Of a DNA stretch of 64,000 nt, positions 43,668 through 51,943 are shown piece after piece. Numbering within the stretch: the first letter of the stretch is position 1; every line of letters begins with the position of its first letter. The notes under the pieces are model-generated. The model did not search any database, was not told the DNA's origin, and worked only from the letters and a program-made list of their open reading frames with translations. The stretch lies in contig JAVJRN010000079.1 of the NCBI GenBank assembly GCA_040218415.1, positions 124,001 to 188,000 of the forward strand, given 5' to 3'. The stretch is from JAVJRN01 sp040218415 (GTDB lineage Bacteria; Bacteroidota; Bacteroidia; Cytophagales; Cyclobacteriaceae). Made by a program: the position numbers and the translations under genes.

Positions 43668-44606
43668 CTAAACCATTTTCATGTCGACCAATACATCATT
43701 CATTTTTCTAACCGCATCGGCACTGGCTTGAAATTTTGTTTTCTCTTCGTCGCTCAAGTCATACTCAACGATTTTTTCAACACCGTTTTTACCTACAACT
43801 ACTGGCACACCTATGCAGATATCGTTCTGGCCATATTCACCATCAAGATACACGCAGCAAGGAAACAATTTCTTCTGGTCTCTTACGATACTTTCTACTA
43901 AGAAAGCCCCTGCTGCTCCCGGCGCATACCAAGCAGATGTTCCTATTAGTTTGGTTAAAGTGGCACCACCAACCATCGTTTCTTTTACTACACTTTCTTG
44001 CTCTTCAGCAGTCAAAAAATTAGTTACTGGTGAAGAATTATAAGTAGCATGATTGATCAAAGGAATCATGGTTGTATCTCCATGACCTCCTATCACGACT
44101 CCTTGCAAGTCATTTGGAGAACAGTTGATTGCCTCTGATAATCTGTATTTAAATCGACTACTATCCAAAATACCGCCCATTCCAATCACTTTATTTTTTG
44201 GTAGGCCACTGGCCTTGGCCGATAAATAAGTCATCGTATCCATAGGATTACTAATCACGATTAAGATTGTATCCGGCGAATATTTTAAGATATTGTCTGT
44301 TACTGATTTTACAATGCCTGCATTCGTTCCTATCAACTCCTCACGGGTCATTCCAGGTTTTCTCGGCAAACCTGAAGTGATCACAACAACATCAGATCCT
44401 TCTGTTTTGGAGTAATCATTTGTAGATCCAACAATTTTAGTGTCAAATCCATTGAGCGTGGCAGTTTGCATCATATCCATCGCCTTACCTTCAGCAAGAC
44501 CTTCTTTGATATCAAGCAATACCAACTCTTCTACAAGCTGCTTTCTCGCTATATTTTCTGCGCAAGTTGCTCCTACTGCACCTGCTCCTACAACTGTAAC
44601 TTTCAT
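43668..44606 (-). CDS. mdh: Malate dehydrogenase
   Basis: The 312-residue NAD-dependent enzyme interconverts malate and oxaloacetate in the TCA cycle. It has the Rossmann motif VTVVGAGAVGATCAENI with Asp (LLDI) marking NAD preference, the substrate-binding Arg loop GLPRKPGMTREEL, ISNPMDTMTYL, and the catalytic His in IGGHGDTTMIPL. The lactate-dehydrogenase-like length and Arg-rich loop place it with the tetrameric MDH type found in Bacteroidota. It is transcribed alone and ended by the terminator at 43619-43643. Confidence 0.96.
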   Translation of the reverse strand: MKVTVVGAGAVGATCAENIARKQLVEELVLLDIKEGLAEGKAMDMMQTATLNGFDTKIVGSTNDYSKTEGSDVVVITSGLPRKPGMTREELIGTNAGIVKSVTDNILKYSPDTILIVISNPMDTMTYLSAKASGLPKNKVIGMGGILDSSRFKYRLSEAINCSPNDLQGVVIGGHGDTTMIPLINHATYNSSPVTNFLTAEEQESVVKETMVGGATLTKLIGTSAWYAPGAAGAFLVESIVRDQKKLFPCCVYLDGEYGQNDICIGVPVVVGKNGVEKIVEYDLSDEEKTKFQASADAVRKMNDVLVDMKMV

Positions 44607-44674
44607 TTATTTTGGGATTTTTTGTGAAATTTTTCGATTTTCTCGAAGTTAGTCACTGGCAGTTTAAATTAAAA

Positions 44675-45202
44675 CTATGCCCCCGAGTAAACAGTCGTTA
44701 AATCAAAAAAACCAAGACTTGACTTGTAGGTTGCGAATAGCCGAGTGGTGTATTTGTTATACGCTTCGGCGAAAGCAGTCATTATTTTTGCCTTGATCAA
44801 AGGGTGCGCATTCAATATTTCTAATAGATTTTCTTTTGGCAAAACATAGATTGAAGCTTGCTCTGTTTCAACTATTGCGGAGTATATCCTTTTGCTGTTG
44901 GGTAAAAGGGCATTATCCCCAAAAAGGCGACCACTCCTCAAAGTCATCAACTTCTCGAAACTATCCTTAATGTCCAAGTTCAAAGTAATGATTCCTTTTT
45001 TCACCATATATAAAGCGTAACTCGGATCTCCAGTAAAAAAAACTACTTCATTCTTTTTGTAATCACGCAAATATAGATAAGGCAAAAAGTACGACAACTC
45101 ATCGTCGGTAAGTGTCTCCAACATTTCTGCTTTTCTTAAAAAATCGAAGATCTGAATCTCGGACTCAGAATGTTTTTTTTTGAAAAATTTAAAGGATTTC
45201 AT
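44675..45202 (-). CDS. Cyclic-nucleotide-binding domain protein without DNA-binding domain
   Basis: A 175-residue protein with a single cNMP-binding fold (about 15-145: YKKNEVVFFTGDPSYALYMVKKGIITL, GRLFGDNALLPNSKRIYSAIVE). The phosphate-binding cassette usually reads FGExALL..xxRxA; here it reads FGDNALLPNSKRIYSA, so the Glu and Arg that hold cAMP are Asp and Arg. The C-terminus continues in helix but has no Crp-type helix-turn-helix, so it is unlikely to be a transcription factor by itself. Its start overlaps the end of tilS by 14 bp. Confidence 0.85.
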   Translation of the reverse strand: MKSFKFFKKKHSESEIQIFDFLRKAEMLETLTDDELSYFLPYLYLRDYKKNEVVFFTGDPSYALYMVKKGIITLNLDIKDSFEKLMTLRSGRLFGDNALLPNSKRIYSAIVETEQASIYVLPKENLLEILNAHPLIKAKIMTAFAEAYNKYTTRLFATYKSSLGFFDLTTVYSGA

Positions 45203-46523
45203 GTTCCAACATTAAAGCTTCTGTAGTTTGACTGTCAATTTTATATCTATCGTCCGTTCTATAGCCAATTACCCAAACGATATCGTCTTCGTTCATTAAT
45301 ACTTGGATATCTTTTTTCAAGGTTACGGGAATTTTCAAGTCAATCATAAAATCACTCAATAATTTTCTTCCTTTCATGCCAAATGGCACAAACCAATCTC
45401 CCTGCTGCCAGGCCCTGATTTTCATTGGAAATTTTATTTTCTCTAAATTAAGAAAAGCAAACTCCTTTCTTTTTACTAAGTCGATCGGCCGTTTCACTAA
45501 AGTGGTCTTTATTCTTGCATTGGTTAAGCTGATACTTTGCGGAGGCGAAGAAACCAAATATGCTGATGGTTCATGATGTAGAGATCGCTTTTGTATAAAA
45601 AGTCTGTTCCTATCCAATAAAATATGATGAGAAGACGTCTCCACTTGCTTACCTGATTCATTTTTGATGATAACAACAACCAAATCAGATAGTTGAGTCG
45701 CGTTTATTTGTGCATATTTTAAAATCTCAAAAAGTACTGCCTCGTTCAATTCATTATTATCAAACCAATCCAATGACAACTCTTGACTGTCCTTTTTTTC
45801 TAGAAAATGTTCTGATTTGATCTTTTGTGAAATGGTTTTTAGTGCCATTTCTGCCCCTCTCAAGTACTTCGATGTATTCAAAAACGTATGCTCTATCTGT
45901 GGATTAATGCCTCTCAAAAGTGGAATAACTTCATTTCTAATAATATTTCTCTGGTATTTATTGGTGGCATTCGATTGATCTTCACGCCATGTTACGTGAT
46001 TTTGGACTGCAAATTCTTTCAATTCTTCCTTTGTGAAAGATAAAAGCGGTCGAATCACATAATCACGCTGTACTGGAATACCTGTTAGGCCTGAAATGCC
46101 CGTGCCTTTAACAAAATGTAATAATGCGGTTTCGAGGCTATCATTGGCATGATGTGCGGTGGCTATTTTATTGTAGCCATACTGATGACTGATTTCACCA
46201 AAAAAATCATACCGTATTTCCCGAGCCATCATTTGGATTGATTGGTTTTTTTTCCACTCACTGCTCTTCACTTTTTTTAAATGGAAAGAACAACCAATCT
46301 CTTCGGCTACTTTCGCGACAAGCGCCTCATCACTTTCTGAGTCTTTATTCCGTAAGCCATAATTGATATGACATATACCAAAGTGAAATTCCGACTGCCG
46401 CAGCAAATGGAGTAAAACCATGGAATCCAGCCCTCCAGACACTGCGACTAAAACTTTATCAGCATGCGCAATAAGAGAACTTGTATTAATTATTGTTAAA
46501 AATCTTTCAAACATATCAGACAT
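45189..46523 (-). CDS. tilS: tRNA(Ile)-lysidine synthase
   Basis: TilS converts C34 of the CAU-anticodon tRNA(Ile) to lysidine so that it reads AUA codons, an essential step. The 444-residue protein starts near the PP-loop VLVAVSGGLDSMVLLHLL, contains TAHHANDSLETALLHFVKG and the NATNKYQRNIIRNEVIPLL segment, and ends with the TilS C-terminal domain (WQQGDWFVPFGMKGRKLLSDF). It is divergent from the OstA-like gene with only 39 bp between starts, so the two promoters must overlap. Confidence 0.96.
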   Translation of the reverse strand: MSDMFERFLTIINTSSLIAHADKVLVAVSGGLDSMVLLHLLRQSEFHFGICHINYGLRNKDSESDEALVAKVAEEIGCSFHLKKVKSSEWKKNQSIQMMAREIRYDFFGEISHQYGYNKIATAHHANDSLETALLHFVKGTGISGLTGIPVQRDYVIRPLLSFTKEELKEFAVQNHVTWREDQSNATNKYQRNIIRNEVIPLLRGINPQIEHTFLNTSKYLRGAEMALKTISQKIKSEHFLEKKDSQELSLDWFDNNELNEAVLFEILKYAQINATQLSDLVVVIIKNESGKQVETSSHHILLDRNRLFIQKRSLHHEPSAYLVSSPPQSISLTNARIKTTLVKRPIDLVKRKEFAFLNLEKIKFPMKIRAWQQGDWFVPFGMKGRKLLSDFMIDLKIPVTLKKDIQVLMNEDDIVWVIGYRTDDRYKIDSQTTEALMLEHEIL

Positions 46524-46546
46524 CAGTACACTAACGTTAGTATTGT

Positions 46547-46554
46547 TAGTTTTG
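46547..46554 (+). promoter_or_regulatory. Candidate -7 element for the OstA-like gene (near-leaderless)
   Basis: TAGTTTTG matches TAnnTTTG and ends only eight bases before the ATG at 46563, which would leave a leader of one or two bases. A CTAACGTTAG palindrome lies at 46531-46540 between the divergent tilS and OstA-like genes. Confidence 0.5.
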
Positions 46555-46562
46555 CGCTCTCG

Positions 46563-48371
46563 ATGGGAAAGTTACTGAAATACGTATTATCACTCCTTAT
46601 AATTCTAATGTGTCTTCCTACATTAAAAGGACAAAAAGCAGAGAAGATCAGCTATGATGCGGGATCCCTTGAGTTTGGTAAAAGGCAAGGTGACAGAGTG
46701 CGTATTTTGAAGGAAAATGTAGTTTTCAAACAAGAATCAACGACCGTTTATTGTGATAGCTCCTACTTTTATAAAAAGAACAATGAGATGAAGGCCTTTG
46801 GCCATGTCAAAATTCTTGACGACTCCACAACAATAACATCCAAAACGCTCATTTATAATGGAGACGATCGTACCGCGAAATTACGTGAAAATGTGATTTA
46901 CGTTCGTGGCGAAAACAGGCTTTATACCGATTTTTTAGATTATCACTTTAATACAGAAATAGCCTACTATTTCAACAAAGGAAAGCTTATCGATACCTCT
47001 AATGTTTTGACCAGTGTCAAGGCCGAATTTCATGCAAAGGAAAACTATGCGCTTTTTCAAAAAAACGTAGTACTCACCACCAAAGATTTTATCCTTAAAA
47101 CTGACACTTTAAGATACGATACAGAGACAAAAATTGCCTATACCTTTGGCCCCACTGAGATCATCACCGATGATGGTAGCAAGCTCATTTCCAAAGGAGG
47201 AGAATTTAAAACAGTAACCGACGAGTCTGAATTCAAAGATGGATACATAGAAACGCCAGATTATTTTCTCAAAGGAGACCGACTTTACTTCGATGAAGCA
47301 AATAAGTATTATAAAGCTGAAGGTAAGGTGTCTTTGACCGCCAAAAGTAAGGACGTCATCATCATCGGAAATGAAGGTTATTATGATAAAAAAAGTGGCT
47401 TCAGCAAAATTTATGGATTGCCGCTCATGAAAAAAATCCTTCAAAATGACACTTTATATCTCGCAGCAGATACGCTTACAGCCGTAGAAAGTGAATATGA
47501 TTCCATGAAAAGGGTTTTGGCTTATTATGATGTCAAAATTTACAAAATAGGTCTTCAGGGCGTAGCAGATTCTATGGCATATTTTCAAACTGACTCGTTG
47601 ATAAGATTTTATCGAAATCCGATCATGTGGAATAAGAAAAGCCAGATTCTATCCGATACCATAATTATGGAAATTAAGAATCAGACGATTGACAATATGC
47701 GGCTGAGAAAAAACGCCTTCATCATTTCTCAAGATACATTGGCCAATTTCAATCAGATAAAAGGGCGAAACATGAAGGCGGTTTTTGAAAAAAACAAAAT
47801 CTCCAATATCAATGTCGTTGGTAATGGCGAAATGCTCTATTATGGTTTGGAGGACAATGACACCCGAGTACTTGGTATGAATAAAATATTTTGCAGCAAT
47901 ATGAAAATAGCCTTCGACACCCTACAGCGGCTTTCTTATTTTAAGGTATACATTGATCCAGAAGCCCAATTCATTCCACCACATGAGCTCACTCCTGAGA
48001 TTCAAAGACTCGCGGCGTTTTCATGGAAGATAGATTTAAGACCAAAACTTTTTGATGTGGCCTATTATCTTGATCCTGACCTCAATTATGATAGTTTACT
48101 CATGGCAGACTCTGTAAGCTTTAGAGCGGAAGAAGAAGAGACAGAAATACAATATAATAGCAATAAAAGCGGGGTGATTTCTCGAGGATCTAACATTGAT
48201 TCAAAATCGAAAAGAAATAATAGTTCAGGCAATAGAGATATTAATGTCGACGAAAGGAACAACCGAAATAACTCGATACCAGCTGGCACTCGCGGATCAA
48301 ACAATCGGCCAGCTACTGCTACTCGAACAAGAGAAAAACCAGTTATTAAACCATCAATAGATGATCAATAA
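46563..48371 (+). CDS. OstA-like protein (LptA/LptD N-domain type)
   Basis: A 602-residue secreted protein (signal about 1-23, ending LKGQ) of repeated short beta strands of the OstA/LptA type: FGKRQGDRVRILKENVVFKQ, VYCDSSYFYKKNNEMKAFGHVKI, and further pairs with the TxxxxYxxxxxxAxAxG-like rhythm to about residue 280. The C-terminal 90 residues are low-complexity, rich in N, R and S. Bacteroidota carry such large OstA-like proteins in LPS transport to the outer membrane, bridging the periplasm. It precedes bamD with an overlapping or near start, forming an envelope-assembly pair. The promoter is at 46547-46554. Confidence 0.88.
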   Translation: MGKLLKYVLSLLIILMCLPTLKGQKAEKISYDAGSLEFGKRQGDRVRILKENVVFKQESTTVYCDSSYFYKKNNEMKAFGHVKILDDSTTITSKTLIYNGDDRTAKLRENVIYVRGENRLYTDFLDYHFNTEIAYYFNKGKLIDTSNVLTSVKAEFHAKENYALFQKNVVLTTKDFILKTDTLRYDTETKIAYTFGPTEIITDDGSKLISKGGEFKTVTDESEFKDGYIETPDYFLKGDRLYFDEANKYYKAEGKVSLTAKSKDVIIIGNEGYYDKKSGFSKIYGLPLMKKILQNDTLYLAADTLTAVESEYDSMKRVLAYYDVKIYKIGLQGVADSMAYFQTDSLIRFYRNPIMWNKKSQILSDTIIMEIKNQTIDNMRLRKNAFIISQDTLANFNQIKGRNMKAVFEKNKISNINVVGNGEMLYYGLEDNDTRVLGMNKIFCSNMKIAFDTLQRLSYFKVYIDPEAQFIPPHELTPEIQRLAAFSWKIDLRPKLFDVAYYLDPDLNYDSLLMADSVSFRAEEEETEIQYNSNKSGVISRGSNIDSKSKRNNSSGNRDINVDERNNRNNSIPAGTRGSNNRPATATRTREKPVIKPSIDDQ

Positions 48372-48417
48372 CAATAAAAAAATTAAAAAAACTAAGTTTG
48401 CGCTCGATTTGAAAAAC

Positions 48418-49239
48418 ATGGGGAGAAATATTACGAAGGTATTTTTTTTAGCTATTTTGATATTGGCTGTTTCAAGCTGTACCAAATTCAAGAAAATACA
48501 AAAAAGTGCTGACTGGAGAGTCAAATATGAGGCTGCACTAGAATACTACGAGGAAGAAGATTACTTCCGTGCGGGCACATTATTTGAGGAAATCCTGCCA
48601 ATCATCAGAGGTACTGAAGAAGCTGAACTTGCCAACTTCTATTATGCTTATACTTACTTTCATCAGAAACAATATATATTAAGCACCCATTACTTCAACT
48701 TGTTTGCCGACGTATATGGCCGGAGTAAATACTTAATTGAAGCAAAATACATGCATGCCTATTCGCTGTATCTCCAAAGTCCCGAGCCAAGCTTAGATCA
48801 AACAAGCACCTACGAGGCAATAGCTGCGATTCAGAACTTTCTCAATAGATATCCACAGTCAGAATATGCCGTAAAAGCAGACGATTTGATAGATGAATTG
48901 CAAGTAAAACTTGAAATGAAGGCCTATGAAAATGCCAAATTGTATTACAAGTTGAGAAGATACAAAGCCGCGCTGGTGGCATTGGATAACTTTCAATATG
49001 ACTTCCCCGATTCTAAGTTTAATGAAGAAATAGCATTTTTAGCTATCGAAACGGCTCATGATTTAGCACAATCCAGTATCACCAGAGTGCAGGAAGAAAG
49101 ATTCAAAAGTACCATGGAACTATATTTAAAATTCATTGATAAATATCCCAACAGTGAATATTTAAAGAAGGCAGAAAAATATTATGCAAATAGCATTGAA
49201 CAATTAGCTACATTTGCAGATCAAAATAAAGTGAATTAA
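48418..49239 (+). CDS. bamD: Outer-membrane protein assembly factor BamD
   Basis: A lipoprotein of 273 residues from ATG 48418 (VSSCTKF, acylated Cys 21). Five TPR-like helix pairs follow (YEAALEYYEEEDYFRAGTLFEEILP, FYYAYTYFHQKQYILSTHYFNLFADVYG, SLYLQSPEPSLDQTSTYEAI). BamD and BamA form the core of the complex that inserts outer-membrane barrels. ATG 48361 would add a lysine-rich stretch ahead of the signal and overlap the previous gene by 11 bp; I prefer 48418 because the signal peptide then begins normally. It heads the omega-coaBC-DUF4835-recN run typical of Bacteroidota. Confidence 0.93.
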   Translation: MGRNITKVFFLAILILAVSSCTKFKKIQKSADWRVKYEAALEYYEEEDYFRAGTLFEEILPIIRGTEEAELANFYYAYTYFHQKQYILSTHYFNLFADVYGRSKYLIEAKYMHAYSLYLQSPEPSLDQTSTYEAIAAIQNFLNRYPQSEYAVKADDLIDELQVKLEMKAYENAKLYYKLRRYKAALVALDNFQYDFPDSKFNEEIAFLAIETAHDLAQSSITRVQEERFKSTMELYLKFIDKYPNSEYLKKAEKYYANSIEQLATFADQNKVN

Positions 49240-49250
49240 ATAATTTAAAG

Positions 49251-49568
49251 ATGGCGACACAGGCAGCATTGGTAACTAGAAATAATCGAGATATAGCTGA
49301 TAAAACAGGCAATATTTATGAATCTATTGCTATAGTTGGTAAAAGAGCAAGACAAATCAGTGCTCAAACGAAGGAAGAATTAAATTCTAAATTGGCTGAA
49401 TTTGCTTCATCTGTAGACAACTTAGAAGAGATTTTTGAAAATAGAGAGCAAATCGAAATCTCTAAATTCTACGAAAGAATGCCCAAACCTTCGACTATCG
49501 CAACAGATGAGTTTCTTGAAGGCAAACTTTCCTTCAGAAAACCAGATGTAGATTCATTAGACGCATAA
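49251..49568 (+). CDS. rpoZ: RNA polymerase omega-like subunit (Rpb6/RpoZ family)
   Basis: A 105-residue protein. TGNIYESIAIVGKRARQISAQTKEELNSKL carries the omega/Rpb6 helix that clasps the beta-prime C-terminus, as in the IxxxRARQI pattern. The acidic C-terminal extension FYERMPKPSTIATDEFLEGKLSFRKP is typical of Bacteroidota omega proteins. Its place between bamD and coaBC is also usual for the phylum; gmk-rpoZ-coaBC linkage is common in other bacteria. Confidence 0.9.
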   Translation: MATQAALVTRNNRDIADKTGNIYESIAIVGKRARQISAQTKEELNSKLAEFASSVDNLEEIFENREQIEISKFYERMPKPSTIATDEFLEGKLSFRKPDVDSLDA

Positions 49569-49577
49569 ACAGCAGCA

Positions 49578-50774
49578 ATGCTGGAAGGTAAAAAAATAAT
49601 CATAGCGGTTTGTGGCTCAATAGCAGCGTACAAAACCGCTTTTTTTATTCGCTTACTTGTAAAACAAAAAGCGGAAGTCCAAGTCATCATGACTCAAGAT
49701 GCGACTGCTTTTATCTCTCCACTAACATTAGCCACTCTTTCCAAAAACCCAGTCAAAATCGCCTTCGAAAAAAACGCGGAAGGCGAATGGAATAACCAAG
49801 TAGCACTAGGTCTTTGGGCTGATTTAATGGTGGTGGCTCCTGCAACCGCCAATACCATCTCCAAGTTTGCCAACGGTCTCTGCGACAACCTTCTTAGTGC
49901 AGTTTATCTTTCAGCAAGATGCCCGGTAATGATCTCTCCGGCCATGGATTTAGACATGTACCAGCATCCAAGTACGAAGAAGAATTTGGGAACACTCGCC
50001 TCTTTTGGAAATAAAATCATCGAAGCTGAAGATGGTGAATTGGCCAGTGGACTCAGCGGCATTGGAAGACTTGCAGAGCCCGAACACATTTTGGCTGCCA
50101 TTGAAGCTCATTTTAAAAGCAAACAAGACTTTGAAGGGCAAACAGTACTGATTACCTCCGGCCCTACGCATGAAGCTCTTGACCCTGTCAGATTCATCGG
50201 AAATCACTCGACTGGAAAAATGGGGAAGTCACTAGCGTATGAATTAGCCAATCGAGGCGCTAAAATAAAATTCATTTCAGGACCGGTGGCACATTACCCC
50301 AAGCACGAAAACATAGAAGTTGTGAAGGTAAAGTCGGCGCTAGATATGTTTGAGGCTTCTAAAAATATTTATCCAGAGGTGAATATTAGTATTTTTGCGG
50401 CCGCAGTAGCTGATTATCGACCAAGTGAGGTATCGGATGTGAAGATCAAGAAAAAAGAAGCCTCCTTGGCTATTCAATTAATCCCAAACCCAGATATTGC
50501 CAGAGAACTCGGGTTAATTAAAACAAAGAGCCAACTAAATATAGGATTTGCGCTAGAAACCGACTCAGAAGAAATAAATGCAAAAGGGAAATTAGAAAAA
50601 AAGAATCTTGACATGATTGTTTTAAACTCCCTTCAAAACCAAGGTGCAGGTTTTGCTCATGATACGAACAAAGTATCAGTGTACGATAAAGATAATAAAG
50701 CCGTACATTTTGAGTTAAAAAGTAAAACCGAAGTGGCGAAAGATCTTGTAGATTTAATAGCCAAGAAGTTATGA
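49578..50774 (+). CDS. coaBC: Bifunctional CoaBC (phosphopantothenoylcysteine ligase/decarboxylase)
   Basis: At 398 residues it includes both steps from phosphopantothenate to phosphopantetheine in CoA synthesis. The CoaC flavodomain (1-185) has VCGSIAAYKTAFFIRLL, LWADLMVVAPATANTISKFANGLCDNLL and SPAMDLDMY; the CoaB domain (190-398) begins VLITSGPTHEALDPVRFIGN with HSTGKMGKSLA and AAAVADYRPSEV. The position equivalent to the catalytic His 75 of E. coli CoaC (NH[VI]xL) is Gln 74, encoded CAA (NNQVALGLW), which is unexpected. The gene overlaps the DUF4835 gene by 4 bp. Confidence 0.95.
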   Translation: MLEGKKIIIAVCGSIAAYKTAFFIRLLVKQKAEVQVIMTQDATAFISPLTLATLSKNPVKIAFEKNAEGEWNNQVALGLWADLMVVAPATANTISKFANGLCDNLLSAVYLSARCPVMISPAMDLDMYQHPSTKKNLGTLASFGNKIIEAEDGELASGLSGIGRLAEPEHILAAIEAHFKSKQDFEGQTVLITSGPTHEALDPVRFIGNHSTGKMGKSLAYELANRGAKIKFISGPVAHYPKHENIEVVKVKSALDMFEASKNIYPEVNISIFAAAVADYRPSEVSDVKIKKKEASLAIQLIPNPDIARELGLIKTKSQLNIGFALETDSEEINAKGKLEKKNLDMIVLNSLQNQGAGFAHDTNKVSVYDKDNKAVHFELKSKTEVAKDLVDLIAKKL

Positions 50775-51670
50775 GAATCTTATTCACCATTTTATTTACT
50801 ACTTTTTTTGTTCAACTCTATGCCCAAGAGTTGAATTGTAGGGTAGTATTGAATGCCCAGCAAATACAAACCACCGAGCGGAATATTTTTACCGAAATGG
50901 AAACCTCATTTGCGCAGTTTCTCAATGACAGAAAGTGGACGGATGATGAGTTCAAACTAGAGGAGCGCATCAATTGTAATTTGATTATTACCCTTGATCC
51001 AAATGAAAGCGACCCAACCACAGGCAGATATGGTGCATCCGTACAAATTCTAAGTTCACGACCCGTGTATGGAGCCGATTACGAAACGGTATTATTCAAC
51101 TTCGCAGATAGAGATTGGCAATTCGAATACCTTCCTTCTCAGCCCATGATATTTAACGAAAATTCGTTCACGGACAATCTCACCTCTATATTGGCCTATT
51201 ATGCCTATGTCATTATCGGTTATGACTATGACTCATTCGAAGAACTTGGCGGAACAAGGTTTTTTCAAATAGCCTCACAAATTGTCAATAATGCACAAAA
51301 TTCAAACTACTCTGGCTGGCAACAATTTAATAGCGTTAGAAACAGATATTGGCTAACCGAAAACTTACTGAGCACCACTTTTGAACCAGTGAGAAAAGGT
51401 TTCTACAACTACCACCTCTCGGGATTAGACGTTTTTTTAGAAAAACCAGATGAGGCTCGACAGAACTTATTGACTTGGTTGGTCGATTTCCAAACGGCAA
51501 ATAAGACAAGACCAAGATCGATTTACTCTATTGCATTGCTGGAGGCAAAATCGAATGAACTTACACAGGTTTTTAAAGAAGCTCAACCAATAGACAAAAG
51601 GAAGGCCTTTCAAGTCTTGATAGACCTAGATCCATCAAGAACAGAGCAGTTCAAGACCATCATTCAATAA
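50771..51670 (+). CDS. DUF4835-family exported protein (type IX secretion-associated, PorD-like)
   Basis: A 299-residue protein with signal peptide (1-16, ending LYAQ) starting ELNCRVVLNAQQIQTTERNIFTEME, which is the characteristic opening of DUF4835 proteins. Further blocks are LIITLDPNESDPTTGRYGAS and YEDxxx-like IGYDYDSFEELGG. The family sits downstream of coaBC throughout Bacteroidota and has been associated with type IX secretion, but its biochemical role is unknown to me. Its ATG overlaps the coaBC stop; its stop overlaps the start of the 71-aa gene. Confidence 0.88.
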   Translation: MRILFTILFTTFFVQLYAQELNCRVVLNAQQIQTTERNIFTEMETSFAQFLNDRKWTDDEFKLEERINCNLIITLDPNESDPTTGRYGASVQILSSRPVYGADYETVLFNFADRDWQFEYLPSQPMIFNENSFTDNLTSILAYYAYVIIGYDYDSFEELGGTRFFQIASQIVNNAQNSNYSGWQQFNSVRNRYWLTENLLSTTFEPVRKGFYNYHLSGLDVFLEKPDEARQNLLTWLVDFQTANKTRPRSIYSIALLEAKSNELTQVFKEAQPIDKRKAFQVLIDLDPSRTEQFKTIIQ

Positions 51671-51885
51671 TGTCAAAAGTTCAGAAAAGGCTGGCGCTAA
51701 ACAAGCTTTCTGCGCTTTGTGGCGAAAATCAATACCTAAATTTTGTTTTGAAAAACGGATCTGTACACTTTGCCATTCCAATGAAACTTATGGGCAAAGA
51801 AATACAAGTCAAAAATGCGATGAGACATCTTCTATCAATACCTTTGAATACCATAGATGAAATATGGATAGAAAACCAAGTATGA
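51670..51885 (+). CDS. Small uncharacterised protein (71 aa)
   Basis: 71 residues, basic at the N-terminus (MSKVQKRLALNKLSALCG), then two strand-like segments and a helix (FVLKNGSVHFAIPMKLMGK, VKNAMRHLLSIPLNTIDEIWIENQV). No signal or membrane segment. Its ATG overlaps the DUF4835 stop (TAATG), which argues for real, coupled translation. No family recognised. Confidence 0.6.
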   Translation: MSKVQKRLALNKLSALCGENQYLNFVLKNGSVHFAIPMKLMGKEIQVKNAMRHLLSIPLNTIDEIWIENQV

Positions 51886-51897
51886 GCTAAATCATGC

Positions 51898-51905
51898 TAT
51901 TTTTG
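51898..51905 (+). promoter_or_regulatory. Candidate promoter -7 element for recN
   Basis: TATTTTTG matches TAnnTTTG and starts 13 bp after the stop codon of the 71-aa gene, with an expected start near 51912 and a 32-nt leader. recN can thus be expressed apart from the bamD-coaBC run. Confidence 0.5.
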
Positions 51906-51943
51906 TAATTATATACCAAACCTGCTAACTCCACATTAGAATA

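Noticed and set aside
48361..48417. Longer BamD start overlapping the OstA-like gene.
   Set aside because: It puts 19 lysine-rich residues before a normal lipoprotein signal peptide, which would impair export.
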